A stretch of DNA of 64,000 bases from Parvibaculum sp. GTDB lineage: Bacteria; Pseudomonadota; Alphaproteobacteria; Parvibaculales; Parvibaculaceae. Of the stretch, positions 54,728 to 63,576 are shown one piece after another (position 1 is the first letter of the stretch; every line of letters starts with the position of its first letter). The position numbers and the translations under genes were made by a program. The stretch spans positions 42,096 to 106,095 of the forward strand of contig NZNS01000008.1 in NCBI GenBank assembly GCA_002694985.1, given 5' to 3'. Below the pieces are notes generated by a model, which was not told the origin of the DNA, did no database searches, and saw only the letters and a program-made list of their open reading frames with translations.

Positions 54728-55987
54728 TCAGATGATGAGACCGACCACCGCCCCCGTCATGGAGGTTGCAAGTGTGCCGGAAACGAGCGCGCGGGTGCCG
54801 AGTGTCACAATCTCAAGACGCCGGGAGGGCACGAGCGAGGTCAATCCGCCAATCAGAATGCCGACCGAGCCGAAATTCGCAAAGCCGCACAGCGCATAGA
54901 CCATGATGAAGGTCGAGCGCTCCGAAAGCGCGCCCTCCGGCAGAGCGGCGAGATCGAGATAGGCAATGAATTCGTTCAGAATCGTCTTCGTGCCCATGAG
55001 CTGCCCGGCGAGATGCATTTCCTCCGCCGGTATACCCATCGCCCAGACAAGGGGGGAAAAGACCCAGCCCAGTATCCGCTGAAGCGTGAGCGGCGCTCCC
55101 CAGATTTCCGGAAAGAGAGCGAGGACGATGTTCGCGAGCGCGACAAGCGCGACCATCACGATCAGCATGGCCATGATGTTGAGGAGGAGCTGGAGCCCCT
55201 CGAAGGTACCGCGTGTCACCGCATCCATGCTGCTCTGATATTCGAGATGGGGCACGTCATCGCCGATACCCGTGGGTCTTGCGTCATGCTCCTCGGGCAC
55301 CATGAGCCGCGCGACGAGAATACCCGCCGGGAGCGATATCAGCGAAGCGACGAGGATCTGGCCGAGCGCGCCCGGCACCACGGGCGTGATGATGCTGGCG
55401 TAGAGAACGAGAACGGTGCCCGAAACGGTGGCGAGGCCAACCGTCATGGTCATGAAGAATTCAGCCCGGCTCAGCTTTTCCAGATAAGGACGGATCAGAA
55501 GCGGGGCTTCCACCATGCCGACAAAGGCGTTGGCGGCGGAGGCAAGGCCAACGGCACCACCGATGCCCATCGTCTTCTGCAGGATGTAGCCAAAGCCCCG
55601 CGTGACCCAACCTAGAATGTGCCAGTACCAGAACAGCGCGGAGAGCGCGGACATCACGAGAACGAGCGGCAAAGCCTGAAAGGCCAGGATGAAGCTGTTG
55701 TGAGGGGCCGTGGTTTCGAAGGGTGCAGCACCGCCGCCGACATAACCGAAGACAAAGCCGGTGCCCGCCTTTGTGGCTTCCGTCAGCGCATCCATCACGC
55801 CGTTGAGCGCGAGGAGCGCGTCTTGCGATGCCGGAACCTTCAACAGCAGCAGGGCAAGTGCGATCTGGACCGCGAGGCCCACCGCGACGGTTCGCAGCGA
55901 AAAGGCCCGCCTGTTCTCGCTGAGCGCCCATGCGAGAGCAATGATGAGAGCAAGCCCAAAGGCGCTCTGAAGCGGGTAAAGTGTCAT
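54728..55987 (-). CDS. Concentrative nucleoside transporter (NupC/CNT family)
   Basis: A 419-residue membrane protein with an N-terminal CNT-type membrane region, a central NupC gate domain and a C-terminal conserved half. The hallmarks are VGLASAANAFVGMVEAPLLI in the substrate site, MTMTVGLATVSGTVLVLYAS and LVYALCGFANFGSVGILIGG. This family imports nucleosides with protons or sodium. The length matches NupC-type proteins. No adjacent nucleoside catabolic gene points to a specific substrate. Confidence 0.92.
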   Translation of the reverse strand: MTLYPLQSAFGLALIIALAWALSENRRAFSLRTVAVGLAVQIALALLLLKVPASQDALLALNGVMDALTEATKAGTGFVFGYVGGGAAPFETTAPHNSFILAFQALPLVLVMSALSALFWYWHILGWVTRGFGYILQKTMGIGGAVGLASAANAFVGMVEAPLLIRPYLEKLSRAEFFMTMTVGLATVSGTVLVLYASIITPVVPGALGQILVASLISLPAGILVARLMVPEEHDARPTGIGDDVPHLEYQSSMDAVTRGTFEGLQLLLNIMAMLIVMVALVALANIVLALFPEIWGAPLTLQRILGWVFSPLVWAMGIPAEEMHLAGQLMGTKTILNEFIAYLDLAALPEGALSERSTFIMVYALCGFANFGSVGILIGGLTSLVPSRRLEIVTLGTRALVSGTLATSMTGAVVGLII

Positions 55988-56226
55988 CGGGCTGAGGCTT
56001 TCGAGCTGATTTTCGCGAGTTTCGGGCAGGTTTCCGGGGCGTTTCAGCGGACCGGCCCATCATAAGGAGAGGCCAGAACAACGCAACGGACGGGCTTTCC
56101 AAGCCTCCCTTGACCCCCGCCCGCCTCTCATGCACAAAGTCCCGCAGGTTTTTCCGGGCAAGGCCAACGAAGCCCCTCCACGAGGCACGCCGCCAGCCCT
56201 CCCGTAGTCCAACTGGAGAAATACCC

Positions 56227-57132
56227 ATGAGCATTCGTTTTGACGGCAAGGTCGCCATCGTGACCGGCGCGGGCGGCGGTCTTGGCCGGTCCCACGCGCT
56301 GGAACTCGCGCGGCGCGGCGCGAAAGTGGTGGTGAACGATCTCGGCGGCGACCGCACGGGCGCCGGTGGCTCGTCGGATGCGGCAAACAAGGTGGTCGAG
56401 GAAATCAAGGCGCTTGGCGGCGAAGCGATCGCCAATGGCTCGTCGGTCACGGACGATGAAGGCGTCGCCAACATGGTCAAGCAGACCATGGACGAATGGG
56501 GCCGCATCGACATCCTCATCAACAATGCCGGCATCCTGCGCGACAAGTCATTCTCGAAGATGACGATGGAAGACTTCCAGCTGGTGGTCGATGTGCACCT
56601 CATGGGCACCGTGAAGCCGACCAAGGCCGTCTGGGAAATCATGAAGGAGCAGAACTACGGCCGCATCATGGTCACTGCCTCCTCGACCGGTCTCTACGGC
56701 AATTTCGGCCAGACGAATTATGGCGCGGCGAAGCTCGCCGTCGTCGGCTTCATCAATACGCTGAAGCTCGAAGGTCAGAAGAACAACATCCACTGCAACG
56801 CGCTGGCGCCGGTCGCCTATACGCGCATGACCTCCGACCTGATGCCGCCGGAAGCCGAGCAGATGCTGACACCGGAAAGTGTTTCGCCGGGCGTCATGTA
56901 CCTCGTGTCGGAACAGGCCCCGACGGGCGTGATCCTTTGCGCGGGCGCGGGCGTTTTCGCCACCGCACGTATGGAAGAAGCCGAAGGCATCTTCCTCGGC
57001 CGCGACGACCTGACCGCCGAGAAGGTTGCCGAAAACTGGGACAAGATTTCCGACTTCTCGAATGCCACGCCTTTCCACATGGGCGGCGAGCAGACGGGCA
57101 AGTTCTTCAAGCTCGCGACGGGCGGCAAGTAA
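56227..57132 (+). CDS. SDR-family oxidoreductase (hydroxyacyl-CoA dehydrogenase-like)
   Basis: A 301-residue short-chain dehydrogenase. The cofactor motif is VTGAGGGLGRSHALELARRG, followed by VNDLGGDRTGAGGSS, NNAGILRDKSFSKM, and the catalytic YGAAKLAV (YxxxK). The long insert (about 40-65) and the SFSKMTMEDF segment resemble the SDR part of peroxisomal multifunctional enzyme type 2 (HSD17B4), which oxidises 3-hydroxyacyl-CoA. ATG 56227 has TGGAGAAATACCC upstream; a frame opens at 56110. A terminator follows. It probably serves fatty-acid degradation with the nearby acyl-CoA dehydrogenases. Confidence 0.9.
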   Translation: MSIRFDGKVAIVTGAGGGLGRSHALELARRGAKVVVNDLGGDRTGAGGSSDAANKVVEEIKALGGEAIANGSSVTDDEGVANMVKQTMDEWGRIDILINNAGILRDKSFSKMTMEDFQLVVDVHLMGTVKPTKAVWEIMKEQNYGRIMVTASSTGLYGNFGQTNYGAAKLAVVGFINTLKLEGQKNNIHCNALAPVAYTRMTSDLMPPEAEQMLTPESVSPGVMYLVSEQAPTGVILCAGAGVFATARMEEAEGIFLGRDDLTAEKVAENWDKISDFSNATPFHMGGEQTGKFFKLATGGK

Positions 57133-57155
57133 GCCTTTCCCGCACCAGCCGATCG

Positions 57156-57180
57156 AAGGGGAGCCCATGCGGCTCCCCTT
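57156..57180 (+). terminator. Intrinsic terminator after SDR gene
   Basis: Arms AAGGGGAGCC (57156-57165) and GGCTCCCCTT (57171-57180) give 10 perfect pairs with a 5-base loop, followed by TTTCTTT. Confidence 0.9.
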
Positions 57181-57273
57181 TTTCTTTGTCTTTTTGTGTA
57201 TGAGCCAACTCTGCGCACGAATGGTCTTTGTGCATGAATGGCCAAGGGCGCGCGCGCTCCCTATGATGCGCTC

Positions 57274-59169
57274 ATGCTGACCCGGCTTCTTTTTGCGCTT
57301 GCCGCCTTCGCCTTCTCGGTCCTTGCGCCCCGCGCCGGGCTGGCCGCCGACCCCGTCTGCGCCATCGAACGGCCGGTCATGTTTGGCGGGCTCGACTGGG
57401 ATTCCAACGCTTTCGCCACGGAGCTTGCACGGATCGTCCTTGAACGCGGCTATGGCTGCGAAACGGACGTGCTGCCGGGTTCGACCTTGCCGCTCATCAC
57501 CGGTCTCGGCCAGGGCGACATCGACGTCATCATGGAAGTCTGGCGCGACAATGTCACCGAGCCCTGGAACGAGGCACTGGAAGCCGGAACGGTCGTCTCG
57601 CTCGGCACGAACTTTCCCGATGCCATTCAAGGCTGGTATGTGCCGCGCTACGTGATCGAGGGCGATGCTGAACGCGGCATCGAAGCGACTGCACCCGGCC
57701 TTCACGCCGTTTCCGACCTCAAGGAACACTGGCAACTCTTTCGCGACCCGGAGGAGCCGACAAAGGGGCGCTTCTACAACTGCATCCTGGGCTGGAGCTG
57801 CGAAGAACAGAGCACGCGAAAACTGAAGGGCTACGGGCTCGACCGCTTCTACACGAATTTCCGGCCCGGTACGGGCGCAGCGCTCGCCGCCGCCATCGCA
57901 TCGGCCTATCAGCGGGGCGAACCCATCGTAGCCTATTACTGGGGACCGACATGGTTGCTTGGCGCCTTTGACCTCGTAAAACTCGACGAACCCGATTATT
58001 CGCCGGAAGCATGGGATGCTTTCAACGCGGACCCCGAACACAATCCCCCCGTCGCCTTCCCGACCGTCGAGGTCATCATAGGTGCGAATGCCGCATTCGT
58101 GGACAAGTCACCGGATATTGCGGCCTTCCTGCGCCGCTACGAGACGACGGGACAGATGGTGAGCGAAGCGCTCGCCTTCATGCAGAAGAATGAAGGCACA
58201 ACCGCGCGGGATGCTGCGTTCAACTTCATCGAGACGCGGGACGATGTTTGGCGGCAATGGGTGAGCCCCGACGTTGCCACGCGCATCACCGGCGAGCAGG
58301 AAGAAGTCGAGAAGAGCTTTCCCGTCACACTTGAATTTCCGGTCGAGCAATGGGTGAACCATGCGATGGAGAGCTTCGTCATGGCATATGGCGATGCCTT
58401 CCAGACGGCAAGCAACGTCCTGCTGCGGGTGATCGTGGCGCTCGAGTCCCTGCTCAAGACCATGCCCTGGTGGCTTGTTGTCCTGATCGTCGCGGGCATT
58501 GCCTTTCACGCTTCGCGACGGCCCTTGTTGCCCGTGGCGCTGGCGGCAACTCTCTTCCTGATCGGCCTTCTGGGGCTCTGGAATCTTGCCGTACAGACGC
58601 TTGCGCTAATGATCGTGTCGGTCTTTTTCTCCGTGCTGATCGGATTGCCCGCGGGCATTGCGATGTCCGCGAACGACATCGCCCGGCGGATCATGCTGCC
58701 TGTTCTCGACGCGATGCAGACGCTGCCGAGTTTCGTCTATCTCATTCCGGCGCTGATGCTGTTCGGGCTCGGCAAGGTACCGGCGCTTTTTGCGACGGTG
58801 ATCTATGCGACGCCACCGCTCATCCGCCTTGTCGATCTTGGCCTCAGAACCGTCGACCGCGCCCTCGTTGAAGTCGCGGCCGATCTTGGCGCCAATCCCA
58901 GGCGGCAACTGCTCGATATCAAGCTGCCGCTTGCGCTTCCGAACATCATGGCGGGCGTGAACCAGACCACAATGATGGCTCTTTCGATGGTGGTCATTGC
59001 TTCGATGATCGGTGCACGGGGCCTCGGCGAAGAAGTGCTGCTCGGCATTCAACGGCTCGATATCGGGCGCGGACTCGTTGCAGGCGTCGCCATCGTCGCA
59101 CTTGCCATCGTCTTCGACCGGATCACGCAAGCCTATGGCGGCACACGCGACAGGCTTCCACCGCGCTGA
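57274..59169 (+). CDS. Fused substrate-binding protein and permease of a betaine/proline-type ABC importer
   Basis: A 631-residue fusion. MLTRLLFALAAFAFSVLAPR is a signal peptide, so ATG 57274 is preferred over 57238. Residues about 25-340 form an OpuAC/ProX-type binding protein (GLDWDSNAFATELARIVLER, IIMEVWRDNVTEPW-like segment, and PIVAYYWGPTWLLGAFDLVK). Residues about 370-631 form the ProW/BPD_transp permease, with about six helices and the EAA loop EVAADLGANPRRQLLDIKLP. The order binding protein then permease differs from the more usual C-terminal binding domain. No ATPase gene is adjacent, and no partner ATP-binding gene lies within the window, so the functional importer needs one encoded elsewhere. 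Glycine betaine, choline or related ligands are plausible. Confidence 0.9.
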   Translation: MLTRLLFALAAFAFSVLAPRAGLAADPVCAIERPVMFGGLDWDSNAFATELARIVLERGYGCETDVLPGSTLPLITGLGQGDIDVIMEVWRDNVTEPWNEALEAGTVVSLGTNFPDAIQGWYVPRYVIEGDAERGIEATAPGLHAVSDLKEHWQLFRDPEEPTKGRFYNCILGWSCEEQSTRKLKGYGLDRFYTNFRPGTGAALAAAIASAYQRGEPIVAYYWGPTWLLGAFDLVKLDEPDYSPEAWDAFNADPEHNPPVAFPTVEVIIGANAAFVDKSPDIAAFLRRYETTGQMVSEALAFMQKNEGTTARDAAFNFIETRDDVWRQWVSPDVATRITGEQEEVEKSFPVTLEFPVEQWVNHAMESFVMAYGDAFQTASNVLLRVIVALESLLKTMPWWLVVLIVAGIAFHASRRPLLPVALAATLFLIGLLGLWNLAVQTLALMIVSVFFSVLIGLPAGIAMSANDIARRIMLPVLDAMQTLPSFVYLIPALMLFGLGKVPALFATVIYATPPLIRLVDLGLRTVDRALVEVAADLGANPRRQLLDIKLPLALPNIMAGVNQTTMMALSMVVIASMIGARGLGEEVLLGIQRLDIGRGLVAGVAIVALAIVFDRITQAYGGTRDRLPPR

Positions 59170-59213
59170 TCAGCCCAAACCCGCATGCCATGTATCGTGC
59201 CAAACGCGAACGA

Positions 59214-59234
59214 GCGCCGGAATATCTCCGGCGC
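59214..59234 (+). terminator. Intrinsic terminator after ABC fusion gene
   Basis: GCGCCGGA (59214-59221) and TCCGGCGC (59227-59234) pair perfectly around a 5-base loop. CCGCCCTTTTG follows on the plus strand. It also sits just beyond the stop of the converging acyl-CoA dehydrogenase gene. Confidence 0.8.
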
Positions 59235-59265
59235 CCGCCCTTTTGATACCGATTTTTGCGTTGGC

Positions 59266-60474
59266 TCAAAGACCGAGCACGGCCTTTGCCATGATGTTGC
59301 GCTGGACCTCGTTCGATCCGGCATAGATCGACGCCTTGCGCAGCGAGAAGTAGTAAGGCGCGGCGGTGAATGCACCTTCCGGGCCCACTTCCGGCTCATT
59401 GGTATCCGTAAGGCCGTTCTCGATGGTCGGCTGCGCATAATCGCCCAGCACTTCCACCATGAACTGCGAAATCTCCTGTTGCAGCTCGGTCCCCCGGCAC
59501 TTCAGGAGCGAGCTTTCCGGACCGACATTGCCGCCGATGGAAAGCGAGGAGAAGATGCGCAGCTCGGTGAACTCCATCGCCGTGATCTGGCTGCGGATAT
59601 CGGCGTAACGGGCCTTGAACGAAGGTGTATCGGCCACCGGCTTGCCATCGACGATTATTTCCTTCGCCATCTCACGCACTTCATCGAGCGCGCTGTAGAG
59701 ACCCGGCGAATAGGGATTGCCGCGTTCGAATTCGAGCAGGTACTTGGCGTAGGTCCAGCCCTTGTTCACTTCGCCGATCAGGTTTTCCTTCGGAACCTTC
59801 ACGTCCTCGAAGAAGACCTGGTTCACTTCCTGGTTCGGCGCAGGCGTGCCATCGAGGCAGACGATGGGATCGACCGTGATGCCTGGCGTCTTCATGTCGA
59901 TGAGAAGGAAGGAAATGCCCTCCTGCGGCTTGCCCTCATTCGAGGTGCGAACGAGACAGAAAATCCAGTCCGCCCACTGCGCGACGGAGGTCCAGATCTT
60001 CGAGCCGTTGACGAGGAAATGGTCGCCCTTGTCTTCGGCCTTGGTCTTCAGCGACGCAAGGTCAGAGCCCGCACCCGGTTCCGAATATCCCTGACACCAG
60101 AGGACATTCGTTTCGAGAATATCCGGCAGGAAACGCTTTTTCTGTTCGGGCGTCCCGAACTTCATGATGACGGGTGCGACCATTGTCGGCCCGAAAGGAA
60201 TGGTGTGCGGCACACCGGCCCGGCCCATCTCGACGTTGAAGATATATTTCTGCGACTGGGTAAAACCCGGTCCGCCATACTCTTCAGGCCAATTGGGGGC
60301 AAGCCAGCCCTTCTTCGCCAGTGACTTCTGCCACTGGATATGGGCTTCCTTTGTGATGTAGCCGTGCTTCGAGCGCGCGTGAAGGCGGCGCATTTCCGCC
60401 GTGTAGCATTCGTCGATGAATTGACGGACTTCCTTGCGGAAGGCCTCGTCTTCCTTGCTGAATGCAAGATCCAT
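59266..60474 (-). CDS. Acyl-CoA dehydrogenase (FadE-like)
   Basis: A 402-residue flavoprotein. YSEPGAGSDLASLKTKAED is the FAD/substrate-binding signature. The C-terminal IYAGSNEVQRNIMAKAVLGL has Ala where the classic YEGT glutamate would sit, as in the FadE-type subfamily with the catalytic base elsewhere. The length is standard. It is the last gene of a minus-strand set after crotonase (61753-60953) and ABM monooxygenase (60800-60504), which suggests a small fatty-acid or aromatic-acid degradation operon. The start at 60474 (MDLAFSKEDEAFRKEV) is typical. Confidence 0.9.
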   Translation of the reverse strand: MDLAFSKEDEAFRKEVRQFIDECYTAEMRRLHARSKHGYITKEAHIQWQKSLAKKGWLAPNWPEEYGGPGFTQSQKYIFNVEMGRAGVPHTIPFGPTMVAPVIMKFGTPEQKKRFLPDILETNVLWCQGYSEPGAGSDLASLKTKAEDKGDHFLVNGSKIWTSVAQWADWIFCLVRTSNEGKPQEGISFLLIDMKTPGITVDPIVCLDGTPAPNQEVNQVFFEDVKVPKENLIGEVNKGWTYAKYLLEFERGNPYSPGLYSALDEVREMAKEIIVDGKPVADTPSFKARYADIRSQITAMEFTELRIFSSLSIGGNVGPESSLLKCRGTELQQEISQFMVEVLGDYAQPTIENGLTDTNEPEVGPEGAFTAAPYYFSLRKASIYAGSNEVQRNIMAKAVLGL

Positions 60475-60503
60475 ATTCGTCTCTCTCGTTTGTGCCGTAC
60501 CGC

Positions 60504-60800
60504 TTACTCAACCTTGTCGAGGAACTGCAGCGACGGTGCGCCGCCGAGAACCGCACCGAGCGCCGGGCCGGCAGCACGGAAATATTCCGACTTGCCATGG
60601 GCATCGAGGTCTTCCTGCGTGGCGTATTGTTCCATGACGATGTAGGTGGCGGGGTCGGACTTGGACTTGAAGAAATCGTATTGGAGGCAGCCCTTCTCGT
60701 TCGCCTTCACCTTCGAGCGCAGGTCGGAAAAGACCTTCTCGAACTCGGCTTCCTTACCCGGCTGGACCGGTAGGGTCGCAACGATACCGATGGCACTCAT
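60504..60800 (-). CDS. Antibiotic biosynthesis monooxygenase (ABM) domain protein
   Basis: A 98-residue protein of the ABM/YgiN dimeric ferredoxin-like fold. The hallmarks are GIVATLPVQPGKEAEFEKVF, GCLQYDFFKSKSDPATYIVM and EQYATQEDLDAHGKSEYFR. It lacks cofactors and may bind a quinone or small aromatic substrate; the true role is unknown. ATG 60800 has GGGAGCGAAAC upstream. It lies 29 bp upstream of the acyl-CoA dehydrogenase and 152 bp downstream of the crotonase on the same strand. Confidence 0.88.
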   Translation of the reverse strand: MSAIGIVATLPVQPGKEAEFEKVFSDLRSKVKANEKGCLQYDFFKSKSDPATYIVMEQYATQEDLDAHGKSEYFRAAGPALGAVLGGAPSLQFLDKVE

Positions 60801-60952
60801 GTTTCGCTCCCGTTTTGGACTGGGCTCGCGCCCATTGTTGCTAGCGCCGCTTGTTGGCGGCGACTTTAGGGGCAAAGTTCCCCCGCTTCAATGCGCGGTG
60901 CGCCACAGTTTGTTCGAGAAAGTACGGCCCACTGTTCAGTTTCGAACGCTCG

Positions 60953-61753
60953 TCACGCTCCCTTGTAGTTCGGAGCACGCTTTTCGAAAAAGGCGTCGAG
61001 AGCCTCCTTGTGGTCCTCGGTGTGATGGACAAGAGCCTGCATGGATGCCGACAGCTCCATGATGTTGTCGAAGTCGCTCAGCATGCCCCGGCGGAGAAGC
61101 TGCTTCGTCATGCGCAGTACATCCGGCGCCTGATTACATATCTTCGCGGCAAGGGCCCTGGCGCGGTCCATGAGTTCGGCGGCAGGAACGACTTCCGAAA
61201 CGAGGCCCCATTCCTTTGCCGTAGCCGCGTTAATGGTATCGCCCGTGTAGAGGAGCTCCGAGGCACGCGCCATACCGACGATACGCGGCAGGAGCCATGC
61301 CCCGCCATCGCCGGGGACGAGGCCAATCTTGAGGAAGGTCGCTCCGAAGATCGCACTGTCGGCGGCAATCCGCGTGTCGGCGAGACAGGCGACATCATTG
61401 CCAAGCCCGATCGCCGGACCATTGACGGCGGCGATGACCGGCACCTCGATGCCCCATACCGATTTCACGATGCGGTGGATGCCATTGCGATAGCGCTCGC
61501 GGATGTGGACGCCGGGACCACCGAAGCCATCTCCGCCTTCGCGCATGGCTTTTACATTGCCACCCGCGGAAAAGGCCTTGCCCGCTCCGGTCAGAATAAC
61601 GCAACGCACCTCTCGATCATCGTTGATGCGTGCCGCCGCGGCCGAAAAATTCCCTGCGTCTTCGGGCGCGCCAAGCGGGTTACGGCTCTCGGGCCTGTTG
61701 ATGGTCAAGGTTACAACGGGGCCGTTTTTCTCAAAAATCAGGTGTTCGCTCAT
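60953..61753 (-). CDS. Enoyl-CoA hydratase/isomerase (crotonase) family protein
   Basis: A 266-residue crotonase. AFSAGGNVKAM gives the oxyanion hole and AVNGPAIGLGNDVACLADTR the active-site loop. Residues at both usual catalytic glutamate positions differ: an Asn-Asp pair follows GLG (N119, D120), and GLVPGDGGAWLLPR follows later, with the Asp of PGDGG. This is a recurrent non-hydratase crotonase pattern, so isomerase or another activity should be kept open. It heads a minus-strand set with an ABM gene and an acyl-CoA dehydrogenase gene. Confidence 0.88.
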   Translation of the reverse strand: MSEHLIFEKNGPVVTLTINRPESRNPLGAPEDAGNFSAAAARINDDREVRCVILTGAGKAFSAGGNVKAMREGGDGFGGPGVHIRERYRNGIHRIVKSVWGIEVPVIAAVNGPAIGLGNDVACLADTRIAADSAIFGATFLKIGLVPGDGGAWLLPRIVGMARASELLYTGDTINAATAKEWGLVSEVVPAAELMDRARALAAKICNQAPDVLRMTKQLLRRGMLSDFDNIMELSASMQALVHHTEDHKEALDAFFEKRAPNYKGA

Positions 61754-61852
61754 CGCCGGACTGCCTCTCCTTTGTGCATTTTTTTACGCTGCCTGTTGTT
61801 AAGGCGTCTCATACGCCAAAAAAAGCGCTGCGTTCAGCCTGATTATGCGGGC

Positions 61853-61860
61853 TTAACCAT
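61853..61860 (+). promoter_or_regulatory. TTAACCAT motif upstream of second histidine kinase
   Basis: TTAACCAT is located 113 bases before the kinase ATG at 61974, matching the motif at 11183 and close to TTAACCAA at 5213 upstream of the first kinase. It is a typical alphaproteobacterial promoter motif. A second TTAA does occur (61886-61889) but at the wrong spacing for a CtrA box. Confidence 0.3.
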
Positions 61861-61973
61861 GTCTCGGAAAACCTTATTAAGACTTTTCGTCCAGCCTGAT
61901 CCTCAAGGCACCCCGGTTTGTGGGTATTTACCGGGTGTGACGCAAGGCCAGGCGGCCAAAAAGGGCACATCTA

Positions 61974-63506
61974 ATGAGAGCCGGCGAAATACGGCAGAAA
62001 GAATCCGTGCAACGGTCGACCATCGCAGGTCCAGCCGGTGTCCGCGATGCAACCCGAACGTCCAAAGACGTCGGCGAGGCGCGATGGTTCTCGGCTTTCC
62101 TGCCTCATACAAGCAATGGCCAACCGCTCACACCGGAGATCAGGCTCGAACAGCTTCGCATGTTCGTGGAGAGCCAGAAGCTTCCGCTGCCTTACGCCTT
62201 TCCGCTACTGATGATTCCCTATGCGGCCTGTTTTTCCGGATCGATCGCCTGGTACTGGCTCGTCGTTCCCGTGATCCTGGTTTTCATCTCGACATGGTTC
62301 AACAGACAGAACATCCTCGCCTTTACTGCTGCTCAGCCCGAGCCGGCGAGCGTTACGGCATGGGAACGCCGCTTCCTTGCAGTCGGGTTCCTGTTTTCAC
62401 TCAGTCTCGCCTCTACGGCGTTCTTCTTCTGGGCGCCTGGAAATGAGGTCCAGCAATCCTATGTGCTGACCGCACTGCTGCTGATCATGGTGCCGATTTC
62501 GCTCATCACGTCGTGCTACATGCCAGGCTTCTATGTCGCTGCACTGCCGCTTGCCGCTGCCGTGACGGCGCGGCTTCTGGCCTATGGCGACCTGCTGCAT
62601 GTGTCGCTTGCAGTGGTTCTCGTCATCTTCGTCGCGCTGCTTGTGCAGCTTATGGCGCGGGTCAACGGGATCATGCTGCACTCGATCACGCTGCGTGAGG
62701 ACAAGTCCGGACTTGTCGAACAGCTCTTCAAGGCCAAGCGGGAATCGGACGAAGCGCGAGCACGCGCTGAAGAAGCCAATCGCGCGAAATCGCACTTCCT
62801 TGCCAATATGAGCCACGAGCTTCGCACGCCGCTCAACGCGATCATCGGCTTTTCAGAGGTAATGGCCTCCGAAATTTTCGGCAAGCACACCGTGCCGACC
62901 TACAAGGAATATGCGAACGACATCAACCGGTCCGGCCAGCATCTGCTCGGGCTTATCAACGACGTGCTGGACCTGTCGCGTATCGAGGCGGGCCGCTTCC
63001 AGATTATCGAAGAAGAACTCGATCTCGTACAGCTTGCGGAAGACTGCCGCCGCATCGTCGAGATACGAGCGCAGGCGCAGCGCGTTTCTCTGATCGCGGA
63101 CTTCGAACCGAATCTGCCGATCATCTATGGCGATGCCCGCGCACTACGCCAGACCTGGATCAACCTGCTCACCAATGCCGTGAAGTTCTCGCCGCCGGGA
63201 GGCGAAGTACTCATGTTCGCGCGGATGGAGCCGGGTGACGAACTACGCTTCGGCATTCACGACAACGGGCCAGGCATCGCGGAAACCGAAATCGAGAAGG
63301 TGCTCCACGCCTTCACGCAGGGTGCTTCCGGTCTTGCGCAGCCAGGCAAGGGCTCTGGCCTCGGCCTCTCCATCGTGAAGGGCTTGCTTGCCGTTCATGG
63401 CGGGCGCTTCGAACTCAAGAGCAAGCTCGGGCAAGGCACTCAGGCCGAGTGCGTATTACCGCCGCAGCGGCTGCGCGCCAGAACGGCTGCGGCGCGGCAC
63501 GCCTGA
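61974..63506 (+). CDS. Membrane-bound sensor histidine kinase (DivJ/PleC-like, second copy)
   Basis: A 510-residue orphan kinase with the same plan as the one at 5297: soluble N-terminus (1-70), about six transmembrane helices between 74 and 232, a coiled linker, and HisKA with H281 in SHELRTPLNAIIGFSEVMAS. HATPase_c follows with IHDNGPGIAETE and GKGSGLGLSIVKGLLAVHGG. The two kinases share the HisKA block but differ in the sensory region, so they probably sense different signals. ATG 61974 (MRAGEIRQ) is the first start in frame. No response regulator is adjacent. A perfect terminator follows. Confidence 0.9.
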   Translation: MRAGEIRQKESVQRSTIAGPAGVRDATRTSKDVGEARWFSAFLPHTSNGQPLTPEIRLEQLRMFVESQKLPLPYAFPLLMIPYAACFSGSIAWYWLVVPVILVFISTWFNRQNILAFTAAQPEPASVTAWERRFLAVGFLFSLSLASTAFFFWAPGNEVQQSYVLTALLLIMVPISLITSCYMPGFYVAALPLAAAVTARLLAYGDLLHVSLAVVLVIFVALLVQLMARVNGIMLHSITLREDKSGLVEQLFKAKRESDEARARAEEANRAKSHFLANMSHELRTPLNAIIGFSEVMASEIFGKHTVPTYKEYANDINRSGQHLLGLINDVLDLSRIEAGRFQIIEEELDLVQLAEDCRRIVEIRAQAQRVSLIADFEPNLPIIYGDARALRQTWINLLTNAVKFSPPGGEVLMFARMEPGDELRFGIHDNGPGIAETEIEKVLHAFTQGASGLAQPGKGSGLGLSIVKGLLAVHGGRFELKSKLGQGTQAECVLPPQRLRARTAAARHA

Positions 63507-63528
63507 CAAGAGCCCCCTTCCCAAACAA

Positions 63529-63554
63529 AAAGGCCGCTCCGAAGAGCGGCCTTT
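63529..63554 (+). terminator. Intrinsic terminator after second kinase
   Basis: AAAGGCCGCTC (63529-63539) and GAGCGGCCTTT (63544-63554) are perfect 11-bp arms around a 4-base loop. It also lies between the kinase and the converging partial gene, with A-run and T-run on both sides, so it can act on both strands. Confidence 0.9.
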
Positions 63555-63576
63555 CGTATTCGCGAAGTGAAGCGGC

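Noticed and set aside
55461..56642. Minus-strand frame overlapping the nucleoside transporter and SDR gene
   Set aside because: It crosses both genes in a different frame with Pro/Arg-rich composition and no conserved segment.
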